Below are positions 18,265-27,394 of a DNA stretch of 64,000 nucleotides, one piece after another. The DNA is taken from the NCBI GenBank assembly GCA_902610655.1, contig CACLWL010000003.1, forward strand, positions 1 to 64,000, written 5' to 3'. Below the pieces are notes generated by a model. The model searched no databases, was not told the origin of the DNA, and saw nothing but the letters and a program-made list of their open reading frames with translations. Made by a program: the position numbers and the translations under genes. How positions within the stretch are numbered: the first letter of the stretch is position 1; the number at the start of each line of letters is the position of its first letter. The DNA is from an uncultured Pelagibacteraceae bacterium (GTDB lineage: Bacteria > Pseudomonadota > Alphaproteobacteria > Pelagibacterales > Pelagibacteraceae).

Positions 18265-18928
18265 AAAAATTTTTTTTAAGATTATTTTTTAAGTAAGTTT
18301 TGTGTAACTTTAACTCTTCCTCAGTTGGCTTAATAACTTTATTAAAATATTTAATTTTTTTGTTTAAATGTTCAGGTTCCTTAATAGAATTCCCAATTTT
18401 AAGATCTAAAGTGGGTTCTTTTTGATCAGCTAAATTAATATAGACTTTTGATAGCAGCTCACAATCTATAAGCGCAGTATGCTTTGCTCTTTTTGAGTTA
18501 TCAATTTTATATCTTTTACACAAAGCATCAAGGCTGTTTTGAGAACCTGGAAATTTTTTTCTAGCTAAATCAAGTGTATCAATAACATTATTGGCGATTA
18601 TATTATTTTTACCTAATATTGATAATTCATTATTTAAATGTGATAAATCAAAACTTGCATTATGTATTACCAATCTTTTATCTTTTATAAAATTCAAAAA
18701 TTCTTCAACAATTTGTGAAAATTTTTTTTGTGAGGATAAAAATACATCAGTATAACCGTGAACTTTTAAAGCTTGTTCTGATACTTTTCTTTCAGGATTT
18801 AGATAACAATGAAATTTTTTTGAAGTCAAAACAAAGTTATCTAACTCCAGACAGCCAATTTCTACTATCCTGTGCCCATCTTTAACATCTAAACCAGTTG
18901 TTTCTGTATCAAGAATTACTTCTTTCAT
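18257..18928 (-). CDS. dnaQ: DNA polymerase III epsilon subunit (proofreading exonuclease)
   Basis: 3'-5' exonuclease of the replicase. The three Exo motifs of the DEDDh family are clear: EVILDTETTGLDVKDGHRIVEIG (ExoI), VIHNASFDLSHLNNE (ExoII) and AKHTALIDCELLSKVYINL (ExoIII with the catalytic His). The C-terminal 40 residues would bind the alpha subunit. The ATG overlaps the coaE stop by four bases. Confidence 0.96.
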   Translation of the reverse strand: MKEVILDTETTGLDVKDGHRIVEIGCLELDNFVLTSKKFHCYLNPERKVSEQALKVHGYTDVFLSSQKKFSQIVEEFLNFIKDKRLVIHNASFDLSHLNNELSILGKNNIIANNVIDTLDLARKKFPGSQNSLDALCKRYKIDNSKRAKHTALIDCELLSKVYINLADQKEPTLDLKIGNSIKEPEHLNKKIKYFNKVIKPTEEELKLHKTYLKNNLKKNFFN

Positions 18929-19500
18929 TTATTTAAGATTTTATATTTAAGTATTTTAACTTTTTTTTTTAAATTTTCACTTTTAAAATTATTTATAATC
19001 ACATAATTAGATTTTTTTTTCTTCATCTTTGGAGGTAATTGGAATTTACCTATTTTTTTAAGAAGTTTTAAATCAGATTTACCTCTTTTCCTTAATGCTG
19101 AGTTAATCTTTTTTTTTTTAGCACTTATGAAAATTACAATATCTGACTTTTTATTTAAGTTATTCTCAAAGTATAAAGGAATATCCAGCACAACAGCTTT
19201 TTTTAATTTGTTTTTTTTCAGAAATTTAAACATATTTTTTCTAACAGTTGGATGAACTATTTTTGAAATAATTTTAAGATTTTTTAAATTATTTTTAACC
19301 GCACGACCTATTTGTTTTTTTTTAATTGGGAAAGAAAAAATAAACTTGGGTAATTTTTTTTTAAGCTTTTTAAAAACATCACGATTATTTCTATAAATTT
19401 TTGAAACTTCGTTGTCTGCATTAAAAATTGGAAAGCCAAATAGTTTTGCAACAAATGTTTTACCAGAACCAATTTCACCTACTACAGAAATTCTAATCAT
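18925..19500 (-). CDS. coaE: Dephospho-CoA kinase
   Basis: Last step of CoA synthesis. The P-loop GEIGSGKT is at residues 8-15, and the substrate-binding region (FPIFNADNEVSKIY) and the LDIPLYFE segment are present. The C-terminal half is extremely lysine-rich (for example KKKIN and KKKKSN runs), reflecting AAA-codon bias. It shares one base with aroE upstream and overlaps dnaQ downstream; this coaE-dnaQ order is common in alphaproteobacteria. Confidence 0.94.
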   Translation of the reverse strand: MIRISVVGEIGSGKTFVAKLFGFPIFNADNEVSKIYRNNRDVFKKLKKKLPKFIFSFPIKKKQIGRAVKNNLKNLKIISKIVHPTVRKNMFKFLKKNKLKKAVVLDIPLYFENNLNKKSDIVIFISAKKKKINSALRKRGKSDLKLLKKIGKFQLPPKMKKKKSNYVIINNFKSENLKKKVKILKYKILNK

Positions 19501-20297
19501 TATTTATTAAGTAAACTTTCAACTTTTTCGTCTATTTTTGGAAATATGTTATGCCATATTGCAAAAGCCTGGTGCGCCTGATAAATAAACATTTTCTTAC
19601 CGTTCTCAACTTTGTTTCCTGCTTTCTTCGCTTCCATTAAAAAACTTGTTTCTGTTGGATTGTATATAACGTCATAATAAAACTTATTTTTTCCTATTTT
19701 ATCATAATTTAAATCAATTTTATCAGTCTTATTAATACCTAAGCTTGATGCATTTATTAACATGTCTACATCATCTGGAATATTTTCTTTATCTATAATT
19801 TCAACGGTATTAAAAATTTTTTTTATATTTTCGGACTTTGTTAAGGTTCTATTATAAAGAAATATTTTCAAAGCTCCCATTCTTTTTAAAGCTATTATTA
19901 TTGAAGGCACTACACCACCCGCTCCAAATATAAAAATATTTTTTTTTTTAACATCATATCCGTATGATCGAATAGCAAGTTCAAAACCAGCAATATCAGT
20001 ATTGTGACCGATTATTTTTTGGTCTTTTAAATAAATAGTATTTACAGATTTTGTCTCTTCCGCTTCTTTTGTCAAAATATCCATAAACGATACAACTTCA
20101 TTTTTGAAAGGAACTGTTACATTTACTCCATGCAGTTTTTTAGATCTTACCTTTGATATTATTTTTTCAATTTCGTCTTTGTTAATTAATATTTTATCAT
20201 AAACTGCCTTTATTTTATTTTTTGCTATCCAATAATTATGTAGCAATGGAGACAAAGAATGTGCTATGGGATTTCCAATAACTATGTATTTTTTCAT
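19500..20297 (-). CDS. aroE: Shikimate dehydrogenase
   Basis: Reduces 3-dehydroshikimate with NADPH in aromatic amino-acid synthesis. The 265-aa protein has the substrate motif IGNPIAHSLSPLLHN, the catalytic Lys in VNVTVPFKNEV, HNTDIAGFE, and the Rossmann motif GAGGVVPS. It uses AGG-V where most AroEs have GAGGAA/S. It overlaps maf by four bases and coaE by one. Confidence 0.97.
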   Translation of the reverse strand: MKKYIVIGNPIAHSLSPLLHNYWIAKNKIKAVYDKILINKDEIEKIISKVRSKKLHGVNVTVPFKNEVVSFMDILTKEAEETKSVNTIYLKDQKIIGHNTDIAGFELAIRSYGYDVKKKNIFIFGAGGVVPSIIIALKRMGALKIFLYNRTLTKSENIKKIFNTVEIIDKENIPDDVDMLINASSLGINKTDKIDLNYDKIGKNKFYYDVIYNPTETSFLMEAKKAGNKVENGKKMFIYQAHQAFAIWHNIFPKIDEKVESLLNK

Positions 20298-20872
20298 TTG
20301 TTTAAATAATCCTTTATCTTTTTTATTGGTAGGCCCATAATTGTATTCTCATCCCCCTCTATTTTTTCAAATAAGTTTTTACCCTCTCCCTCTATTTGAT
20401 AAACATTATAAGAGTATAGTGCTTCATCTGAAATTTTAGATAAATAATACTTAAGATCACCATCTGACATTTCTTTCATGGTTAGTTCTGCTTTATCCGT
20501 ATAATTCCATATCATTGAGCCATTTTTTGATATACAAACTGAACTTATTAAATCATGCTTTTTTCCATTAAGTTTTTTTAATATTTCTAACGCTTCTTTC
20601 CTGTTTTCAGGTTTGGAGATTAATTCTCCATTTAAATCAATTACACTATCAGCTCCAAGAACTAAGTCTTGATCCATTTTTTGACTGACTTTATTCGCTT
20701 TTAGTTCTGCTAAGTTTTTGGATATGATTTCTGGAGAAGCCCCTTCTTTAATAAGACTAGCTTTTATTGGTTCTTCGTCCACATTAGATGGTTTAACCAA
20801 ACAATTAATATTATTTTTTTTTAATATGTTTCTTCTAACTTTGCTTTTAGAAGCTAAAATAATATCAGGCAT
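20294..20872 (-). CDS. maf: Maf-family nucleotide pyrophosphatase
   Basis: A house-cleaning NTP pyrophosphatase acting on modified or non-canonical nucleotides. The 192-aa protein has LASKSKVRRNIL near the start, the V-D-E-E-P-I motif, and LGADSVIDLNGELISKP with the catalytic Asp. It overlaps both ppsR (eight bases) and aroE (four bases). Maf-aroE-coaE-dnaQ is a conserved alphaproteobacterial block. Confidence 0.93.
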   Translation of the reverse strand: MPDIILASKSKVRRNILKKNNINCLVKPSNVDEEPIKASLIKEGASPEIISKNLAELKANKVSQKMDQDLVLGADSVIDLNGELISKPENRKEALEILKKLNGKKHDLISSVCISKNGSMIWNYTDKAELTMKEMSDGDLKYYLSKISDEALYSYNVYQIEGEGKNLFEKIEGDENTIMGLPIKKIKDYLNK

Positions 20873-21689
20873 TTTTATTACTTATTTCATAAATTTTGAT
20901 GACGGATGCGGCTGTCTCTTCAACAGATTTTCTACTTACATCGATAACTGGCCATTTAAACTTTATAAAAGTATTTTTAGAACTTTCAACTTCATCTTGT
21001 ATTTTTTGTAAACTTGTATATTTCTGATTACCCGTTTCTTTTAAACTAGTCATTCTATTTTTTCTAATTTCAGCGAGTCTTTTTGGTTCTGCTATTAAAC
21101 CTATTATACATTTTTTAGATTTATTTTTTTTAATATTTTCTGGTATAGAATTTTTATTTACAATTGGTATATTAGAAACTTTATAGCCTTTATTAGCTAA
21201 ATATATTGAAGTTGGCGTTTTGCTGGTTCTGCTAACACCAATCAATATTATGTCGGATTTTTCAACATCACTTATTGCATTTCCATCATCATGATTCATA
21301 GTAAATTGAATAGCATCTATTTTTTTATAATAATCATCATCTAATATATGTTGTCTACTTGGGACATTTAACGAATTTTGATTTAATAATTTCGAAAAAT
21401 TATTTATCAAATCTCCTAAGACACTAAAACACGGAATATTGTTTTTTTGTGCTTTACTATTTAAAAATGTGCTCAGTTTACTATCAACAATGGTATAAAG
21501 AATTATATTTTTACGGTTGTTTTTACAATTTTCTAATATTTTTATTATTTGATTTTCAGTTCTAGTAAAAGAAAAATGGTTTGTTTTGTAATTAAAATTA
21601 TTAAATTGCGCTTTTAGAGCTAAGAATATCCTATCAAGTGTTTCTCCCGTTGAGTCAGAAATTAAGTATATTTGATATATATTACTCAT
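20865..21689 (-). CDS. ppsR: Bifunctional kinase/pyrophosphorylase regulator of PEP synthase or PPDK (DUF299)
   Basis: ADP-dependent kinase and Pi-dependent pyrophosphorylase that switches phosphoenolpyruvate synthase or pyruvate,phosphate dikinase off and on. The 274-aa protein has ISDSTGETLDRIF near the start and the P-loop-like GVSRTSKTPTSIYLANKGYKVSNIPI near the middle, both family signatures. The target enzyme is not in this window. As the first gene left of the putative origin it matches the RP001/CicA-side neighbour of hemE at Rickettsia and Caulobacter origins (recalled). Confidence 0.92.
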   Translation of the reverse strand: MSNIYQIYLISDSTGETLDRIFLALKAQFNNFNYKTNHFSFTRTENQIIKILENCKNNRKNIILYTIVDSKLSTFLNSKAQKNNIPCFSVLGDLINNFSKLLNQNSLNVPSRQHILDDDYYKKIDAIQFTMNHDDGNAISDVEKSDIILIGVSRTSKTPTSIYLANKGYKVSNIPIVNKNSIPENIKKNKSKKCIIGLIAEPKRLAEIRKNRMTSLKETGNQKYTSLQKIQDEVESSKNTFIKFKWPVIDVSRKSVEETAASVIKIYEISNKNA

Positions 21690-21961
21690 GTATAATTTGT
21701 AAATTAATAATTAATAATAAACAAATTTTTTCAAAAGTAGAATATCTACTTATTTTGTAGGTAAAAAACCAAGCTAATCAACAATTTTGGTCACATGTAT
21801 AAATTTTATCAACAATATATAACTATTTTAATAAAAGTTAATTTATACAGTAATTATGGATTTTTATCCTGTGGAAAAAAAATATAAAAAGTGTTGATAA
21901 CAGTTTATCACCATAATTAACAAGGCAAAATACTAATAATATAGTTTAATATATATTTTAT
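21690..21961. other. Probable chromosomal replication origin (oriC)
   Basis: A 272-base non-coding, almost pure A/T spacer between divergent ppsR and hemE, the place of oriC in Caulobacter and Rickettsia as I recall. DnaA-box-like sites: TAATCAACA at 21775, TTATCAACA at 21806, TTTTCCACA on the minus strand at 21870-21878, TTATCAACA on the minus strand at 21892-21900, and TTATCACCA at 21905. A perfect six-base inverted repeat (AAGTAG/CTACTT, five-base loop) lies at 21735-21751. A/T-only stretches could serve as the unwinding element. Genes on both sides point away from it for several kilobases. GC skew was not computed. Confidence 0.7.
21870..21913. promoter_or_regulatory. Cluster of three DnaA-box-like sites
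   Basis: TTTTCCACA (minus, 21870-21878) fits the relaxed box TTWTnCACA exactly. TTATCAACA (minus, 21892-21900) and TTATCACCA (plus, 21905-21913) each differ from TTATCCACA at one and two positions respectively. Three sites within 44 bases, the densest group in the spacer, sit about 50 bases before hemE and could also repress or time hemE transcription. Confidence 0.55.
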
Positions 21962-22975
21962 ATGTCTCCTTTACAAAGTGTTATTTATAAAAAAAAGAAA
22001 TCAATTAAACCAATATGGTTAATGAGACAAGCAGGAAGATATTTGCCTGAATTTAGAAAAATAAGAAAAAAAAATGCAGATTTTACAAAATTATGTTTGA
22101 ATGCTCAAAAGATTAAAGAAATAACTTTACAACCAATTAAAAGATATGACTTAGACGCTGCAATAATTTTTTCAGATATTCTTATGGTTCCCTATGGTCT
22201 AGATCAATCTGTCAAATTTAAAAAAAATTTCGGTCCTAGTCTTGGCCCTATAAGTTTAAATCAAATTAAAGAATATCCTAAATTACAGTTTAAAAAAAAT
22301 TTAGATTCGATTTATAAATCTATAAATTTAGTTAAGAATGATAGCTTAATTAGCAAAAAAGATTTAATTGGTTTTGTAGGAGGTCCTTGGACTTTACTAA
22401 TTTATATGCTTAATAAAAATTCACCTAAAAAGAAATTAAAAAAGATTTTATCTGATAAACCTTTAATTTTAGATATGATTAAATATATTAGTGTTTTTTT
22501 AGAGCAGCATATTAAATATCAAATTAAAAGTGGAGTGGATATAATTCAAATATTTGACAGTTGGGCAGGATTAGTAAAAGAAAAAGATCTGGAAGATTTT
22601 ATTTATAGTCCTACCAAAAAATTGGTAAAATTTACAAAATCAGTAAACAAACCTTGCATATGTTTTCCAAGAAATATAAAAAACTATTATGAATACATTA
22701 AAATAGTTAAACCCAATGTTATAAGTATTGACTATAATGTTAATCCAGAAAAAATTGTTAAAAAAATAAATATTCCTGTTCAAGGCGGTATGGATCCTAA
22801 AGTTTTGTTAACAAATAAAAAAAATTTGGAAAAAGTTGCAAATCATTATTTAAATATTTTTGAAAATCATCCTTATATATTCAATTTAGGACATGGAGTA
22901 CTCCCGCAAACAGACCCAGATATGGTAGATTATTTAATTAAAATAATAAAAAAATTTAATGGAAAATCATCCTAA
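21962..22975 (+). CDS. hemE: Uroporphyrinogen decarboxylase
   Basis: Converts uroporphyrinogen III to coproporphyrinogen III. Family motifs PIWLMRQAGRYLPEFR (with the conserved Arg pair), AAIIFSDILMVPYGLD, IGFVGGPWTLLIYML, and near the end FNLGHGVLPQTDP are all present. Length 337 aa is typical. First gene right of the origin; it overlaps hemH by 17 bases. Confidence 0.98.
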   Translation: MSPLQSVIYKKKKSIKPIWLMRQAGRYLPEFRKIRKKNADFTKLCLNAQKIKEITLQPIKRYDLDAAIIFSDILMVPYGLDQSVKFKKNFGPSLGPISLNQIKEYPKLQFKKNLDSIYKSINLVKNDSLISKKDLIGFVGGPWTLLIYMLNKNSPKKKLKKILSDKPLILDMIKYISVFLEQHIKYQIKSGVDIIQIFDSWAGLVKEKDLEDFIYSPTKKLVKFTKSVNKPCICFPRNIKNYYEYIKIVKPNVISIDYNVNPEKIVKKINIPVQGGMDPKVLLTNKKNLEKVANHYLNIFENHPYIFNLGHGVLPQTDPDMVDYLIKIIKKFNGKSS

Positions 22976-23957
22976 AATTAACTTCGGAAAAACCGGAATA
23001 ATGTTAGTAAATTTAGGAACACCGGATTCAACAAGTTGGTTAGATATAAGAAAATATTTAAAAGAATTTTTATCTGATAGAAGAGTTATTGAAGTAAACC
23101 CAATAGTTTGGCAATTAATACTAAATATATTTATTTTAACATTTAGACCATCAAAAACTGCAAAAGCTTATAAAGAAATATGGATGAAAGAAGAAAATAT
23201 GTCTCCGTTAAGATATTATACTGAAAAACAAGCTTCAAAATTAAAAGAGATCATATCTAACAAAAATATAATAATTGATTATGCTATGAGGTATGGAAAC
23301 CCAAGTATAAAAAGTATAATGAAAAAATTACAAGAAAAAGGATGCGAAAATTTAATAGTATTGCCTCTTTATCCTCAATATGCAGCCGCTACAACAGCAA
23401 CAGTTTGTGATGAGGTTTATAGAACTTTAATGAAAATCAGGTGGCAACCAAGTTTACAAATTATTCCTCACTACGAGTCAGAACCATTGTATGTTGATGC
23501 GCTTGTCAAAAGTATAAATAAAAAAATTTCAGAATTAAATTGGGTACCAGATTTAATTGTAGCTTCATACCACGGTATCCCTAAAAAATATTTTGAAAAA
23601 GGAGATCCATATCATTGTTATTGTCAGAAAACTACAAGGCTAATAAATGAAAAATTTACTAAAATTCCGATAGAGACTACATTCCAATCAAGATTTGGTC
23701 CTCAAGAATGGTTGCAGCCCTACACAGACAAGACATTAGAAAAACTCCCCACAGTGGGTAAAAAAAACATTTTAGTCATCTGCCCAGGATTTTCCTCAGA
23801 TTGTGTTGAAACTCTCGAAGAAATATCAATTCAAGGAAAAGAAAGTTTTTTAAATTCCGGGGGCAAAAATTTTGATGTTGTGCCCTGTTTAAATGATAGT
23901 GATGATCACATTAGGCTCCTAAAGTCATTGGTTAATAGATATATAATAAATAAATGA
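22959..23957 (+). CDS. hemH: Ferrochelatase
   Basis: Inserts Fe2+ into protoporphyrin IX, the last step of heme synthesis. It has GIMLVNLGTPDST, the catalytic His in VASYHGIPKKYFEKGDPYH, and FQSRFGPQEWLQPYTDKTLE. No C-terminal membrane or CAB extension. The start overlaps hemE by 17 bases and the stop overlaps hemJ by four, so hemE-hemH-hemJ is translationally coupled. Confidence 0.98.
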   Translation: MENHPKINFGKTGIMLVNLGTPDSTSWLDIRKYLKEFLSDRRVIEVNPIVWQLILNIFILTFRPSKTAKAYKEIWMKEENMSPLRYYTEKQASKLKEIISNKNIIIDYAMRYGNPSIKSIMKKLQEKGCENLIVLPLYPQYAAATTATVCDEVYRTLMKIRWQPSLQIIPHYESEPLYVDALVKSINKKISELNWVPDLIVASYHGIPKKYFEKGDPYHCYCQKTTRLINEKFTKIPIETTFQSRFGPQEWLQPYTDKTLEKLPTVGKKNILVICPGFSSDCVETLEEISIQGKESFLNSGGKNFDVVPCLNDSDDHIRLLKSLVNRYIINK

Positions 23958-24388
23958 ATGTCTATTTAACATTAAAGGCTTTACATTTAATAGCTGTAAT
24001 ATCTTGGATGGCGGGTTTGTTATATCTCCCACGTATTTTTGTATATCATTCAGAAAAGAGCGATGAAAAAAATGTTAGTGAGGTTTTTAAAACGATGGAA
24101 TTTAAACTTTATAACTACATTATGATGCCGGCCATGATTTTGTCGTGGATTTTTGGTTTACTATTGGTAAGCAGTATCGGATTTGATCAACTTTCTAATT
24201 ATTGGCTAATTTTAAAGCTTGTTTTTGTAATAATTTTAACCGTCTACCACTTTTTTTTGGGCACATGTTTGAGTAAATTCAGGAAAAATGAGAATAAATT
24301 TTCATCAAGATTTTATAGAGTATTTAATGAAATACCCACATTATTATTAATATTGATTATATTTGTAGTTGTTTTTAAGCCTCTATAG
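23954..24388 (+). CDS. hemJ: Protoporphyrinogen IX oxidase HemJ
   Basis: Membrane protoporphyrinogen oxidase of the HemJ (UPF0093) type, used by most alphaproteobacteria in place of HemG or HemY. The 144-aa protein has four hydrophobic segments. The first carries the conserved His (LKALHLIAVISWMAGLLYLPRIFVYH), which binds heme b. With hemE and hemH it gives three of the last four heme steps side by side; hemN/hemF is not in the window. Confidence 0.93.
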   Translation: MNVYLTLKALHLIAVISWMAGLLYLPRIFVYHSEKSDEKNVSEVFKTMEFKLYNYIMMPAMILSWIFGLLLVSSIGFDQLSNYWLILKLVFVIILTVYHFFLGTCLSKFRKNENKFSSRFYRVFNEIPTLLLILIIFVVVFKPL

Positions 24389-24391
24389 CTA

Positions 24392-24420
24392 TTGAAAAAT
24401 CAGATAAAGATATATATATT
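24392..24420 (+). promoter_or_regulatory. Candidate sigma-70 promoter for rho
   Basis: TTGAAA, 17 bases, then TATATT, in the 66-base spacer before rho; both boxes match consensus at 5 of 6 positions. A second -10-like TATAAT follows at 24423-24428. The remaining leader to the ATG is about 25-35 bases. AT richness makes chance matches likely, but spacing is ideal. Confidence 0.4.
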
Positions 24421-24454
24421 ATTATAATCTAAACAAATAAACCTTCCTTAAAAT

Positions 24455-25726
24455 ATGAATATTGAAGAACTTAAATCAAAATCATCAGAAAATTTAATAA
24501 CTCAAGCTGAAGAGCTTGGCATTGAAAACGCTAGTACTCTAAGAAAACAAGAAATTCTTTTTTCTATTTTAAAAAAATTAGCAGAAAAGGGAGAGGAAAT
24601 TACAGGGGGTGGAGTTTTACAAATGTTACAGGATGGTTTTGGTTTTTTAAGAGCTATGGAGTCTAACTATTTACCTGGTCCAGACGATATATATATTAGT
24701 CCTAGCCAAATTAGAAGATTTGGTTTAAGAACTGGAGACACCGTCGAAGGACCTGTGAGAGCTCCTAGGGACGGAGAAAGATATTTTGCTTTACTTCAAG
24801 TAACAAAAATAAATTTAGAAGATGCCGATAAGTCTCGCCATAAAATTGCTTTTGATAACTTAACTCCGCTTTATCCAAATAAACAGTTAAGCATGGAAGT
24901 TGAGAGCACAAAAGTAGAAAAGAAACCAGACCTAACACCTAGATTAATTGACTTGGTTAGCCCAATAGGCAAAGGGCAAAGATCATTAATTATATCTCCC
25001 CCAAAAGCAGGCAAAACAATGATTTTACAAAGTATTGCAAATTCTATTACCGCAAACCATCCAGAGTGTTATTTAATGGTCTTATTAATTGACGAAAGAC
25101 CAGAGGAGGTTACTGATATGCAACGGACTGTTAAAGGGGAAGTAATAAGTTCAACTTTTGATGAACCAGCTCAAAGGCATGTTGCTGTTGCTGAAATGGT
25201 TATAGAAAAAGCTAAAAGATTAACCGAACATAAAAAAGACGTAGTAATACTTTTAGATTCAATAACTAGACTAGGTAGAGCGTACAACGCAGTTGTCCCA
25301 AGCTCAGGAAAGGTTTTGACAGGTGGTGTTGATGCAAACGCTTTACAAAGACCAAAAAGATTTTTTGGAGCTGCAAGAAACATTGAAGAAGGAGGATCTT
25401 TAACAATTATTGCTACTGCTTTAATTGATACTGGAAGTAGAATGGATGAGGTTATTTTTGAGGAATTTAAAGGCACTGGTAACAGCGAAACTATATTAGA
25501 TAGAAAAATTTCAGAAAAGAGAATTTATCCCGCGATCGATATCACAAAATCTGGGACAAGACGCGAAGAATTAATATTTGATAAAGCTGATCTTCAAAAA
25601 ATGAATGTATTGCGAAGAATTATTGCTCCTATGGGGTCAATGGATGCGATTGAATTTATTAATTCGAAATTGAAGAATACTAAAAACAATTCAGAATTTT
25701 TCAACTCAATGAATAAACCATCTTAA
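24455..25726 (+). CDS. rho: Transcription termination factor Rho
   Basis: Hexameric RNA helicase that ends transcription. The 423-aa protein has the N-terminal helical domain, the OB-fold RNA-binding site ([35 protein letters not shown]), Walker [12 protein letters not shown], Walker [17 protein letters not shown], and the Q- and R-loops ([20 protein letters not shown]). There is no large N-terminal insertion. Because this genome has few hairpin terminators and many overlapping convergent genes, Rho probably carries most of the termination load here (inference). Confidence 0.99.
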   Translation: MNIEELKSKSSENLITQAEELGIENASTLRKQEILFSILKKLAEKGEEITGGGVLQMLQDGFGFLRAMESNYLPGPDDIYISPSQIRRFGLRTGDTVEGPVRAPRDGERYFALLQVTKINLEDADKSRHKIAFDNLTPLYPNKQLSMEVESTKVEKKPDLTPRLIDLVSPIGKGQRSLIISPPKAGKTMILQSIANSITANHPECYLMVLLIDERPEEVTDMQRTVKGEVISSTFDEPAQRHVAVAEMVIEKAKRLTEHKKDVVILLDSITRLGRAYNAVVPSSGKVLTGGVDANALQRPKRFFGAARNIEEGGSLTIIATALIDTGSRMDEVIFEEFKGTGNSETILDRKISEKRIYPAIDITKSGTRREELIFDKADLQKMNVLRRIIAPMGSMDAIEFINSKLKNTKNNSEFFNSMNKPS

Positions 25727-25744
25727 GGACATTTATATTTAAAT

Positions 25745-27394
25745 TTGGATAATATTTTTTATAAAAAAATTGAGCAGTTATTTAAAAACAAACAATTTGA
25801 AAGTATAAAATTTGAAATAAATCTGCTTGGCGAAGAAGAGAAAAAAGATCCTTATTTATACAATATTCTGGGTATTATAGCGGCCACAAACAAAAAAAAT
25901 GATGAGGCCATAAATTACTTTAATTTAGCGGTAGAGATTGACAAATATTATCTTCATAGTTTAATAAATCTATCGAGATTATCTTACACAAATAAAGATT
26001 TTCAAAAAATAATAACTCTACTTAAAAATTATCATTTAAAATTTCCTGAAAACGACAGAGTTATTTTAAATTTAGCGGATCTTTGTTTTAGTGCAGGTTT
26101 TTTAGAAGATACTATTTATTTTCATAAAAAACTCGTTAAAACTGGTAAGTACCGCATGAATGATTTAGCTGCACTAATTTTTCTCTTAAATTATTCAAAC
26201 AAATATTCAGACGAAGAATATAAAAGATATTGTAAACTTTATGATGCCACGCTCAGCAAAAATAAAACTAATTATAATATTTTAAATGACGAACATGATA
26301 AAGCTAAAATTGGTTTTTTATCTAATGATCTTAGAGGTCATTCAGTGGGGTATTTTTTAAAAGATTTTATTAAAAAACTTAATGAAAAAAACTTTAAAAC
26401 AATAGCTTTTAATTTATTTAAAAAAAATAAAAATGATCTTTTCACTTCTGAACTAAAAAATTCATTTACCGAATGGTATGATGTTTCGGATCTGAATGAT
26501 AAAGATTTAAGTGATTTAATATATTCTAAAAAAATTTACTATCTGGTTGACCTTGGTGGATATTCAACTGGTAATAGACTACAAATCTTTAAAAATAAAC
26601 CAGTACCTATCCAGTTATCATGGCTAGGTTATTGTAATAATACTCATGTTGATGAAATTGATTATATGGTTATTGATGAAAATGTCGTGCCAAAAAAAAA
26701 TGGTTTTAGTGATAAGAACTACATTAAAATGCCAAAAATTTGGAATGCCTTTTCAAAACTAGATGATTTAGAAGTTAATGAATTACCATTTATTAAAAAT
26801 AAAATATTTAATTTTGGATGCTTCAATAATTTTCTGAAAATATCAGATGAAACAATTGAATTATGGTGTGAAATATTAGATAAATTTTCTAAATCAAACT
26901 TAATTTTAAAAAATTCAGTTACTGTAGATAAAAATTATAAAAAATATCTTATCAAAAAATTTAAAAATAAAATTGACGAAAATAGAGTTTTTATACTTAA
27001 TTACGAGAAAAACAAAAAGAAACACTTGGAACAATACTATAATATTGATGTATGCCTAGACACATTTCCCTATAATGGTGTTACCACCACTTTCGAGTCT
27101 TTGTGGATGGGTGTACCAGTTATAACTTTAAAAGGTGAGAGGTTTGTTTCTAGATGTGGTTACAGTATAAATGAAAATGCAGGTCTAAAAAATTTCATTG
27201 CTGAAAACAAAAATAAATATTTGTCTATAGCATTACAATATATGTCTGAGACAAACATAAAAAAATTGATAAATTTGAGAAAAAAATTAAGACCTCAATT
27301 ACTAAAGTCTTCGTTATTTGATACAAATAGTTTTGCTGAAAATTTTATCACTGAATTAAATAAAGTTTATGAAAAAAATAAGACTAATTCATAA
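25745..27394 (+). CDS. TPR protein with an OGT/SPINDLY-like glycosyltransferase domain (GT41)
   Basis: Residues 1 to about 150 are TPR-like helices (YLYNILGIIAATNKKNDEAINYFNLAVEID). Residues 185 to 540 match the catalytic part of O-GlcNAc-transferase-type proteins: IGFLSNDLRGHSVGYFLKDF, PIQLSWLGYCNNTHVDEIDY, and CLDTFPYNGVTTTFESLWMG, the UDP-sugar-binding region. It may transfer a sugar to protein or glycan acceptors; sugar and target unknown. The start is a TTG 18 bases after rho; no in-frame ATG lies near it. It overlaps the next sulfotransferase gene by 26 bases and sits between rho and mnmE, which are usually close in relatives. Confidence 0.85.
   Translation: MDNIFYKKIEQLFKNKQFESIKFEINLLGEEEKKDPYLYNILGIIAATNKKNDEAINYFNLAVEIDKYYLHSLINLSRLSYTNKDFQKIITLLKNYHLKFPENDRVILNLADLCFSAGFLEDTIYFHKKLVKTGKYRMNDLAALIFLLNYSNKYSDEEYKRYCKLYDATLSKNKTNYNILNDEHDKAKIGFLSNDLRGHSVGYFLKDFIKKLNEKNFKTIAFNLFKKNKNDLFTSELKNSFTEWYDVSDLNDKDLSDLIYSKKIYYLVDLGGYSTGNRLQIFKNKPVPIQLSWLGYCNNTHVDEIDYMVIDENVVPKKNGFSDKNYIKMPKIWNAFSKLDDLEVNELPFIKNKIFNFGCFNNFLKISDETIELWCEILDKFSKSNLILKNSVTVDKNYKKYLIKKFKNKIDENRVFILNYEKNKKKHLEQYYNIDVCLDTFPYNGVTTTFESLWMGVPVITLKGERFVSRCGYSINENAGLKNFIAENKNKYLSIALQYMSETNIKKLINLRKKLRPQLLKSSLFDTNSFAENFITELNKVYEKNKTNS

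Noticed and set aside
21864-21872. TTATCCTGT as a DnaA box
   Set aside because: Only the first six bases fit; the overlapping minus-strand TTTTCCACA is the better reading.
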